From: Plasmopara viticola
Lineage: Eukaryota; Oomycota; Peronosporomycetes; Peronosporales; Peronosporaceae
Assembly (NCBI GenBank): GCA_001695595.3
Contig: MBPM02000218.1
Location: 1 to 60,341, forward strand
Length of the DNA stretch: 60,341 nucleotides
Reading direction: 5' to 3'
Part shown: positions 20,387 to 28,184 of the stretch, one piece after another
How positions within the stretch are numbered: position 1 is the stretch's first letter
Layout: every line of letters starts with the position of its first letter
Translations under genes and position numbers: made by a program
Notes under the pieces: model-generated
The model's database searches: none
What the model was told of the DNA's origin: nothing
What the model saw: only the letters and a program-made list of their open reading frames with translations

Positions 20387-22161
20387 ATGAGTGATAGCAC
20401 CCAATTAGCAGATTCGTTTTTATTCGATTCAACAACTAATCCGGATCCAGTTGTCAGTGTCAGCAAAGACAAGCGTGTTGTAAATGTCGTTGATGACAAC
20501 AACGGTTCGTATCAATCGGGAACTGTCATCATTAATGCGACTTCACAACTAAATGGCTCTACTGGGTATGGCAGTCTTCGAGATGCATATGTAGTCGTTT
20601 CTTATGTAGTAACGGTTAAAAATACGTCTGCCTCAGCTCTTAATGGTACTCTAAATCGTTTTGCGGTAGGATTAAAGGCTGGTGTATGGAACATTTTAGA
20701 TAAATTAGCGGTTGAAATCAACGGTAAAAGTGTCATTACCAGCAATGACTATAAAAATTATTGGAACAATTTACGTGCTCAAACTGAATGGTGTGATGAT
20801 GATTTATTGAAGAACGGTGCAGACTGCTATCTTGCTCCAGATGATGTAGTTAGTCTAAATTTCCCACAAAGTAGTAGCAATCCTACCGCTTCAACACAAG
20901 GAGATGGTTTTGTGAATAATTCAGTTAATGCTGCCACAACTGTAGCTACTGGTTTAATTCCAGAAACAACTCCAGCTCTTAATAACGGACTAATCCAGCG
21001 TCTAATTTGGAATCCACAACAAATTGGTACCTCTGATGCCACTGGAGCAACGATTACAGCAACAAACCCTCTTGGTTGGTCGACAACGCGAAGTGGTGCA
21101 ATTCTTTCTAAAATTCAACAACAAGGTACTGGTGGATACGTAGCTGGCGTTACTACCGCAGGAGGTGTTGCTGGTACGTGGTATTATATGCTAAAGCTTC
21201 GTTTAGTTGATCTCCATCCAATCTTTAAGGAATTGGATCTTGTTGCGAACCCTCAAATCAAATTAACGATGACGTTCAATACCGGCTTTGTTGATATCAC
21301 AACTGCAACTGGTGATTTAATGAGCTTATCCTCTCTCTCCCTAAACGGTTGCTCGACGGTTCCAGTAATGGTATCAAGTGCGGCCCCAGGTAATCCAAAT
21401 GCAGGGAAACTTACAACTGGCGGAGCTGGCTCACTTCGAGTAGCTTTCGGCGTTATGTCCAACAACATTACACAGAGCTCTACTTCTGGTCAAATCTTCC
21501 CATTTACAACGACTCGTTTATATATCCCTTTCTACGATATCGCTAATCAAAGTCAAATTGTTGTTAAACCTGTTAAGAAAGTCAATTACCTCGATTGCTA
21601 CGCACAGTATTTCAAATCAAAAGCAGGTACTGGTCAACAAAACTCTCAGCAAAACGCTCCGTTTAGCTTTCAATTATCTTCAAGCTTAAAGAATATCAAA
21701 TACATTGCTCTGATTCCATATAGTGAAACAAGCAGTGGTCATTTCGTAAGCGCAACGAATATTGAACAATTCCAATCCCCATTTGACAGTGCTCCATGGA
21801 CTTGTCAGCCAGGATAAGCATTCGCAATTTCCAAGTGATGGTTGGCAATGAAAATGTATTCAACAAAACGCATGATTACTCATTTGAATCGTTCCAAGAC
21901 GAAGTCAAGAAGCTCGGAGCTATTAATGGAGCGCTATCGCATGAGATTAGCAACGGATTATTTGATTCCTACAAATGGGATGTTGGTCAGCGTGTTCTAA
22001 TTGCAGACTGCTCTCGATTAACGAATCCAGATGTGCCTCAATCTATCCTTGTCTCCGGCACCAATACTTGCAGTCAAGGAATGAATTGTCTAATTCTCAT
22101 TGTTTACGGTCGATCTATGTCTATTGATCGTTTAACCGGTGAAGTGGTTGAATATGAGTAG
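20387..22161 (+). pseudogene. PLV major capsid protein (double jelly-roll type), copy B, one frameshift
   Basis: The first frame gives 476 residues to a TAA at 21815-21817. The rest of the protein continues in the next frame (ORF 21796-22161) and ends with VVEYE. At the break copy B reads GGATAAGC where copy A reads GGAGCAAGC, so one base is lost and a stop created. The intact gene would be about 590 codons, normal for PLV major capsids. The N-terminal region with WNILDKLAVEINGK and a tyrosine/tryptophan-rich NDYKNYWNNLRAQTEW block fits the PLV capsid family; the fold assignment is from family knowledge, not computed. Gene order with protease, ATPase and penton supports it. The single indel could be a sequencing error. 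Confidence 0.75.
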
Positions 22162-22163
22162 AT

Positions 22164-22462
22164 TGGAGCGAGCTCCAGAATGGGCGCCCGTAGGGCCCCA
22201 GGGGACCTTCGGTCCTCCACCATTGGCTCGCGGAGTGAACTCCCTCGCCGTACGAACGAAGTTCGAAGGGTCTTTGCCCGCCGAACAAGTTCGCCTGGTT
22301 TTCAGACCAGTCAGGCTATTGGTGTCCGTCAGCCGGCAAAAAAAATCAATTTTTTTTGTTGACATCCGAACGAACCGCAATCGAAGATTGCTCGGCTACC
22401 TCCGGTAGCTACAGTTCGAAAGGTCTTTGACCGTCGAACAAGTTCGAGCGGTCGTCAGACCG
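22164..22462. repeat. Array of about 14 micro-hairpins between convergent capsid and fiber genes
   Basis: Nearly the whole 300-bp gap is made of short perfect inverted repeats with very small loops. They are: TGGAGC-GA-GCTCCA (22164-22177), GGGCGCCC (22182-22189), CCCC-A-GGGG (22196-22204), GGACC-TTC-GGTCC (22203-22215), GGAGT-GA-ACTCC (22232-22243), CGAAC-GAA-GTTCG (22253-22265), CGAAC-AA-GTTCG (22282-22293), CTGGT-TTTCAG-ACCAG (22295-22310), a 9-bp A/T stem with loop TCAA (22337-22358), GCAATC-GAA-GATTGC (22377-22391), GCTACC-TCC-GGTAGC (22395-22409), GGTC-TTT-GACC (22422-22432), TCGAAC-AA-GTTCGA (22434-22447) and CGGTC-GTCA-GACCG (22449-22462). The same array is in copy A. It could form transcript 3' ends for both genes, or a replication or packaging signal. 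Confidence 0.85.
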
Positions 22463-22476
22463 GAATCTATTGAGCT

Positions 22477-25170
22477 TTACTCAAAATTATGCTTCAGCTC
22501 CATCTCAAGTTGCTTCACTTGATTGAGTAATTTTTTTATCATGCAGAAGTTTATCGCTGTAATTTTACTATAATCAATGTTCATCTGATATCCTTCTATG
22601 TCATCTTCATCCACTTTCTTCAAGTTTTCATTCGGTGTCATTGATAGTAAGTTTATGTATCCAGCTGCATACAATTCTTGACTGATGAAACCAATCTTTG
22701 GGATAGTTTCATCTGATCCTTTGTATCGATATTCATAGATACTTAGATCATAGAATTTATCGCAATAAACAGTGTCTAATTGTTTAATAATGTCTTTGCA
22801 ACGACGATCAGATGTACAGTAGATTGAACTGCATTGAATTGGTCCACCAAATGTAGCTGCAACACTTACTGTTACTGGACCTAATTGAGATGTCGTATAT
22901 GCTGTACTACTACCTTGTGCATATGATTGTCCACCTACATTAAAAGTATTACTTACCGTTCCTGATACGCTTAACATAGCTGATGGAGAAGTAGTTCCAA
23001 TTCCTAATCGACCATTTGTATCTAAAATCATCTTAGTTGAGTTATTGACTCCGAATCGCAAATCATTGTTAGTCAAATTGCCCATCCAAGTTGCATTAGT
23101 AGATGTTGTATTCGGTCCAGAGTTAATTTCAATACAAAAATCAATTGGCGATACATTATTTGATTGAAGGTCTAATACTTTCTGGTAGGAACCATCAACA
23201 TAGTTTGCACTTCCAAAAGCAGTTACTGCAGCAGCAGCTATAGCATTAACTGCTAATGCTCCAGTTGATAACATTCTACATGTTTCTGATACATTGTTTG
23301 TAGCAGATTGTGTTAAAAATACTAGGTCACCAGCAGCTGCAGCAGTACGTTGAGATAAAATTACACCATGAGGCATACCATCTACATTACTATTTCTAAA
23401 TGCAATCGCAGCTGAATTGTACTGTCCATTTGTATTTACTGTTGATAACATATTTAAGCCATAATTACTTGCATTAGTAGTGCCGGTAGGTTGGGTAGCA
23501 TCTGATGATGTAAAATTAACTTTACCAACATTCGTTAAATTTCTACTTGCATCTAATACTAATGCTTTTGAAGCTTCTGCTGTTCCTGGGCCCATAGTTA
23601 AATCTAAGTAGTTAAGCTCTGTTGCATTTGATGTAATTAATGTACCACCAAGCTTTAATCCAACAGTAGCTGCATTATGATTTAAAATATCAATATTACC
23701 AACAGTATCACATTGCAATCGTCTTGTATTGTTTGAATTTAAGAAGAAACTATGGTTTGTAAAAGAACCAATATCTTGAGCACCACCACTATTTTGAATG
23801 GTTAAGCGAAAGGTACTCGTTGAGGTTGTATTACTGATTGAAAGTGGAGTAGTGCCATTTGTAATTGTCAATGACGTAGGTAGCGTTAAATCTCCTGTAG
23901 ATGTAATATTTGGTTGAGCTGCTGTTTGTAAAGTTCCTGTAATAGAAGTAGCGCTTAATGATGAGATACCAGAGACAGCGCCCGTTGAGCTAATTGTCAT
24001 TCTTCCTGTATTACTTGTTTGAAAGACTAAATTGTTTGCTGTAGATGTTCCAAAATAAGCATCCCCATTGTTAAAATGAAACAGAGCACATGTTGAAGTC
24101 CCATTTATAGATCTAAACGATTGCCCATTAGCAGTTAAAGTAGCGGTTACTAATCCTGCCGTATTCAATGATGTTAAAGTTCCAATCGATGTAATATTTG
24201 GTTGTGCTGCTGTTTGAAGTGTCCCAGTAATTGATGTAGCCGTAAGAGTCGCTAACGTTCCAATCGATGTAATATTTGGCTGAGCAGCTGTTTGAAGTGT
24301 TCCAGTAATTGATGTAGCCGTAAGAGTCGCTAAAGTTCCAATCGATGTAATATTGGGCTGAGCGGCCGTTTGAAGCGTTCCATATAAAGTTGAAGCGGAT
24401 ATATTAGTAGCTGTCAATGTGTTATTAACAGCTACATTTCCATTCGTTAATACTGACATTTGCACAGATCCATTATTTGATGCAAAAGTCAATGGATGAT
24501 TTGAAAACGTTTGAAGACAACATTGAGTTCCATCGAACCACTGCTGATAAATAACTGTTCCATCAGTGATTTGATACAATGAGTTTGTTAATGCTGTCGA
24601 TCCGATAATATCTAATTGTTTAGCTGGAGATGTGTTATTGATGCCTACGAAACCAGTGGATCCTATCGTTATTTTTCTATTTCCATTTGTTCTCAAATGA
24701 AACTTATTCGCTGTTGTACTGCCAAATGTCTGATCTCCAGATACAGAATCAACAGATAATGAGCACGTGCTACTCGACAGGGAGTTATTACAAGTTATAG
24801 GGGTAGATCCACTAATATTGAGTGTTGATGAAATTGTTTTCAGTGATGTAATGTTAGGCTGTGCAGCTGTTTGAAGAGTTCCTGTTAATTGTGATGCTGA
24901 GAGATTATTAATGTTCGCGATGTCTCTGGTAGAGTCAACCGCAATCAATTTCCCAGCGGAAGCTGTTCCTGGTGTAATACCCGACAGCACACTCAAATCA
25001 ATCATTGTTCCATTTTGATAGATATTTCCAGTGATGTACAAATCCGAAGTGTAATTCACCCCATTTCTTTTGTTATATCGCAAATCGCCAATACTAATAG
25101 TCAAGTAATCCAATGAGCCGATATAGTCTGATGGATTGTATAAGGATGGAATATAATTAGGTGGTAGCAT
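22477..25170 (-). CDS. PLV fiber protein with collagen-like-spaced repeats and S74-like chaperone domain, copy B
   Basis: This open gene of 897 codons uses the ATG at 25170, chosen because the 12-bp promoter word lies 20 bases upstream; the frame is open to 25257, but those starts would overlap the ATPase start. Five copies of GTLQTAAQPNITS lie in a shaft rich in Thr, Ser and Asn, two of them in 26-residue tandem units. The C-terminus (about the last 115 residues) begins SDRRCKDIIKQLD and includes YEYRYKG and IGFISQEL, the hallmarks of the S74 intramolecular chaperone, which trimerises fibers and cuts itself off at the serine of the SD/R motif. It ends in a helical coiled segment (KKLLNQVKQLEMELK). 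The likely role is receptor binding at the virion surface. The 3' end faces the hairpin array. Confidence 0.88.
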   Translation of the reverse strand: MLPPNYIPSLYNPSDYIGSLDYLTISIGDLRYNKRNGVNYTSDLYITGNIYQNGTMIDLSVLSGITPGTASAGKLIAVDSTRDIANINNLSASQLTGTLQTAAQPNITSLKTISSTLNISGSTPITCNNSLSSSTCSLSVDSVSGDQTFGSTTANKFHLRTNGNRKITIGSTGFVGINNTSPAKQLDIIGSTALTNSLYQITDGTVIYQQWFDGTQCCLQTFSNHPLTFASNNGSVQMSVLTNGNVAVNNTLTATNISASTLYGTLQTAAQPNITSIGTLATLTATSITGTLQTAAQPNITSIGTLATLTATSITGTLQTAAQPNITSIGTLTSLNTAGLVTATLTANGQSFRSINGTSTCALFHFNNGDAYFGTSTANNLVFQTSNTGRMTISSTGAVSGISSLSATSITGTLQTAAQPNITSTGDLTLPTSLTITNGTTPLSISNTTSTSTFRLTIQNSGGAQDIGSFTNHSFFLNSNNTRRLQCDTVGNIDILNHNAATVGLKLGGTLITSNATELNYLDLTMGPGTAEASKALVLDASRNLTNVGKVNFTSSDATQPTGTTNASNYGLNMLSTVNTNGQYNSAAIAFRNSNVDGMPHGVILSQRTAAAAGDLVFLTQSATNNVSETCRMLSTGALAVNAIAAAAVTAFGSANYVDGSYQKVLDLQSNNVSPIDFCIEINSGPNTTSTNATWMGNLTNNDLRFGVNNSTKMILDTNGRLGIGTTSPSAMLSVSGTVSNTFNVGGQSYAQGSSTAYTTSQLGPVTVSVAATFGGPIQCSSIYCTSDRRCKDIIKQLDTVYCDKFYDLSIYEYRYKGSDETIPKIGFISQELYAAGYINLLSMTPNENLKKVDEDDIEGYQMNIDYSKITAINFCMIKKLLNQVKQLEMELKHNFE

Positions 25171-25220
25171 TTTGTAAAACGATCCTTTATATAATATAAC
25201 AGATAGATTTGTCATACAAG
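25171..25220. promoter_or_regulatory. Divergent promoter region fiber/ATPase, copy B
   Basis: This is a 50-bp gap with TTTATATAATATAACAG. ATAATATAACAG at 25191-25202 ends 18 bases before the ATPase ATG and, read on the minus strand, lies 20 bases before the fiber ATG. The same 12 bases occur between the protease and capsid genes. Confidence 0.5.
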
Positions 25221-25889
25221 ATGAGTTCAATTCCTGATTTTGGTGGAATGCTCCCAAAGGAGTTTAAGAAGAAATCGTTCGGAGAAAATGAAAAGCTTGG
25301 TATTCAAAAGCTTTTTCGTTTAATAGTATTAGGTCCCAGCTTCTCTGGTAAATCAAATCTAGCTTTTCATATACTTAAAGAGTCTCCACACGTCTATAGT
25401 CACCTTCACGTCATAGCACGCAATCCTGACCAAGAGTTATACGATTACATCAAAGAAAAATTACAAGGTTTTGTAACTTTCTATGATCCGGATGCTCCTC
25501 CAAGTGTTGACGCCATCAAAGAGATTCCAAATGCTTTACAGCTTGTTATTATTGATGATTATTCCAACGATAAGAAGCTTCAGAGAGATTTGTTTAGTCA
25601 TTTCTTTACTCGAGGAAGACACAAAGGACTTTCAACAATCTTCATAGCTCATAGTTATTTTGCTACTGACAAGATGATTAGATTGAATTCTGAATACATC
25701 GCTATTCTAAAAGCAAATTCAAAACGCGATCTACAGCTAATTTTGAAAGATTTCAATCTACCTGGAGTAAGTGAAGATGATATCTACAGGTATTACAAAC
25801 AAGCAACATCTGAAAAGGGACAGATGTTGTTTATAGACTCTGTTAAGCAACAGATCCGGAAGAATTTTAAAGGTGAAGTTTTTAATTAA
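25221..25889 (+). CDS. PLV genome-packaging ATPase (A32/FtsK-HerA type), copy B
   Basis: This is an intact 222-residue gene starting at ATG 25221 (MSSIPDFGG); an upstream TTG in frame at 25209 is not needed. The Walker A motif is GPSFSGKS at residues 38-45, Walker B is LVIIDDYS at 108-115, and RGRHKGLSTIFIAHSY at 131-146 is the downstream motif of the A32 branch. These ATPases pump viral DNA into the capsid and are a core gene of Polintons, PLVs and virophages. The length is typical. It is transcribed away from the fiber gene and followed after 66 bases by the penton gene, with a small hairpin in between. Confidence 0.92.
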   Translation: MSSIPDFGGMLPKEFKKKSFGENEKLGIQKLFRLIVLGPSFSGKSNLAFHILKESPHVYSHLHVIARNPDQELYDYIKEKLQGFVTFYDPDAPPSVDAIKEIPNALQLVIIDDYSNDKKLQRDLFSHFFTRGRHKGLSTIFIAHSYFATDKMIRLNSEYIAILKANSKRDLQLILKDFNLPGVSEDDIYRYYKQATSEKGQMLFIDSVKQQIRKNFKGEVFN

Positions 25890-25910
25890 TTTCTCTTATC
25901 GAATATAACC

Positions 25911-25925
25911 GTAAACAAAGTTTAC
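25911..25925. repeat. Micro-hairpin after the ATPase gene
   Basis: GTAAAC-AAA-GTTTAC is a 6-bp perfect stem with a 3-base loop, 21 bases after the ATPase stop and 30 bases before the penton start. Copy A has it at about 5074-5088. Its position fits a transcript 3'-end element. Confidence 0.5.
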
Positions 25926-25955
25926 TCGGCAACCTACAGATCGAATATTAGAACG

Positions 25956-26828
25956 ATGACGAGCACTATCATTTTTAATCGGAATAACATTGTTTCGAAT
26001 GGCTTGAACAATACATTTAGATTCAACTTTACTGGATCAAGCGTGAATTTCAAAAATCAAGAAATTGCCCTATCGAGCCTGCAGATTTACAACTCTCAAT
26101 TCAACATTAATGGAAGTTTATACAGCAACAACACGTTCAGTGTATTAGTTCCAACAGCGGCGACTTATCAATCGGTTTCGATCACGCTTCCGAATGGGTA
26201 CTATTCGTATGCAGATATATCAAACTACATCGAGTCTCAGTTAGTTAGTATCGGTGCATATTTGATTGATTCTCAAGGTAATAACGTTGTGTATATCGCT
26301 ATGAGAGAAAACGCAACGTACTATTCATGCGAAATCACTTGCTTAGCAACACCAACTTCTGTTCCTAGTGGATATTCACGTCCATCGACTGGATTATACT
26401 CATTAACCGGAACTGGATTACCGACCGCTACTAATACTCCTCGAATCACTGTTTCAAACAACGGATTTTCCAATGTGATTGGATTCAGTCCAGCAACGTA
26501 CCCATCAAGCATTCAAACAACAAATCAAGTATTTTTGAGCAATATCTCTCCACAAGTTAATCCCGTCAGCAGTTATTTAATTCGTTCTAATCTTATTAAC
26601 AATCGGGTTAGCACACCACCTGATATTCTGACTTCGTTTAGTCCTCAAGGGACATCAATTGGTCAGTTGATCTCAATTCAGCCACCTGAATATCAGTGGC
26701 TCTCGATTAACGATGGAGCATACAGCAATATTACTCTGAGCATCGTCGATCAAGACTTTAATAATGTTAAATTTGAAGACTCCAATTCATTGATAATGCT
26801 ATTAATTCGTGATAGAAAGGCTCCATAG
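25956..26828 (+). CDS. PLV minor capsid (penton-like, single jelly-roll) protein, copy B
   Basis: This is an intact 290-residue gene. It is rich in Ser, Asn, Tyr and Thr with alternating hydrophobic segments, as expected of an all-beta capsid protein. It includes an NGYYSYADISNYIESQL stretch (around 83-100) of the type found in minor capsid proteins of PLVs and virophages, where a short helix follows the first strands. The position immediately after the packaging ATPase is also usual for this family. No signal or membrane segment is seen. The stop codon lies inside a small hairpin (26819-26833). Copy A has a nonsense change near codon 242. The family call is from sequence character and gene order. 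Confidence 0.75.
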   Translation: MTSTIIFNRNNIVSNGLNNTFRFNFTGSSVNFKNQEIALSSLQIYNSQFNINGSLYSNNTFSVLVPTAATYQSVSITLPNGYYSYADISNYIESQLVSIGAYLIDSQGNNVVYIAMRENATYYSCEITCLATPTSVPSGYSRPSTGLYSLTGTGLPTATNTPRITVSNNGFSNVIGFSPATYPSSIQTTNQVFLSNISPQVNPVSSYLIRSNLINNRVSTPPDILTSFSPQGTSIGQLISIQPPEYQWLSINDGAYSNITLSIVDQDFNNVKFEDSNSLIMLLIRDRKAP

Positions 26829-26852
26829 GAGCCCAAGTTATTTTCAATAACT
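26819..26852. repeat. Pair of micro-hairpins at the penton gene 3' end
   Basis: GGCTCC-ATA-GGAGCC (26819-26833) contains the TAG stop codon, and AGTTATT-TTC-AATAACT (26836-26852) follows two bases later. Stems of 6 and 7 bp with 3-base loops match the style of the array at 22164-22462. Both are conserved in copy A at about 5982-6015. They may define the mRNA end. Confidence 0.6.
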
Positions 26853-26947
26853 AAAACAATAATTGTAATATTATATAGAGCTGAGCTTAGAGAAACTTGT
26901 TCGAAAAGGTCCGCGATTTTTCGAACTTCGTTTTAATAGACTCGATA

Positions 26948-28184
26948 ATGTTTCCAAGTTTGAAATCTCTCCGCGATCGAAAAAATAAATTGAAGCAACT
27001 CGCTGAAGAGAACAGTGAGGAGCTTCAATTAGCACGCATAAAGAATGATCGATACAAACTAACGCAATGGGCTACTGATCTGGATCAAACGATAGATACT
27101 TCGACGCTTCAACAATTGCTAAGGAAAGTAGCGCCTTCCATGACGACTACCGGAATTCAAGCATCTCCAACAATGACAACAATGGGAATACAAGCAACGC
27201 CTTCTATGACAACGACGGGAATACAAGCAACCCCATCAATGAGTGGGGGTGCAAGCAGTACCGACGATGACTACAATCGATAGTCAATATGATTTAGAGG
27301 ACATTGGTAATGAAGAAGACTCCTTGAGTGATATTGACGACTCCCAGCGTACATACGACTTTGGAACTCAAGTTGAAGCTAATGATTTCAACTTTCAAAG
27401 GAATGCACGAGAAAAACTAATTGATCAATACACCATCAATCCAACTATTATCAAAAGAAAGGTCAATCCAATTCTAAATTCTGGCACTCCAGATAAAAAC
27501 GTGTATATTGGAACAGACGGCAAACTATTCAATGTGAATAATGGTAAGTTAGCAAACAAGCCTCTAAATAAATATGATTGGGTTGCAACGTATGATTACA
27601 TATTGAATTTTATTGACATTGAGACAAAAGATACTGCTATTGGCTCGACACATCAGTTTGGATTCAACATAGAGTCTGGAGCATACGAAATGCTTCGTGA
27701 TATTTTGATGAACAATTCCTTTCCAGAAGGTACTAGATTACCGATTCCATATAAGAAGGAAAGAAACCAACAAGGTGGCTATATTCCAGTAAATGGAGGT
27801 TATCGAGTGAAGTTAATGGACGTAAACTTAAAGGTTTTTGATGGTGATCGAGTGAAAACCAACAGAGAAGTCTCATGGGAAGCGACACTTGATATGTACA
27901 TCAAATTTTTGAAGCAAAATAACATCTCATTCAAGCAATCACCGATGTACGCGGAGGAGCATCGCTTTGCAAGCAATTTAACTACCGCGCTTCTCAAAAA
28001 TAAAGGAAGGGCTGAAACGAAGCTTGGTCTACCGTGGCCGATCCTACGCATAACCTGGCGCCAACGCTTCCGCGCTCACATGCACTCAGTGGCAATACGA
28101 CTTAAGAAAGCCAACAAAAGCACTGGGGAGGCGAACGAGGCCTTCCCGACGCCAAGATCGGGGGCACTTGTATGTGAATTATGA
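26948..28184 (+). pseudogene. Repeat-containing PLV protein, copy B, one frameshift
   Basis: The ATG at 26948 opens a frame with a charged, probably helical N-terminus (KSLRDRKNKLKQLAEEN) and three full 11-residue repeats ending about 27240. A 5-base loss relative to copy A (ATGAGTGGGGG against ATGACAACAATGGGGG) throws it out of frame and it stops at 27283. The main body continues in the frame of 27243-28184. A second TATATAG word (26871-26878) lies upstream. The body has an acidic stretch (DLEDIGNEEDSLSDIDDS) and a KYDWVATYDYIL block; I recognise no family. The last 60 residues (from about 28005) are basic and much more GC-rich, as if the viral gene had been cut and runs into spacer DNA. A virion role is inferred from position only. 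Confidence 0.55.

Noticed and set aside
22196..22462. Reading the hairpin array as a CRISPR array or as bacterial terminators
   Set aside because: Stems differ from one to the next and there is no constant repeat with spacers. The neighbouring genes are of eukaryotic virus type, and runs of T after the stems are mostly missing.
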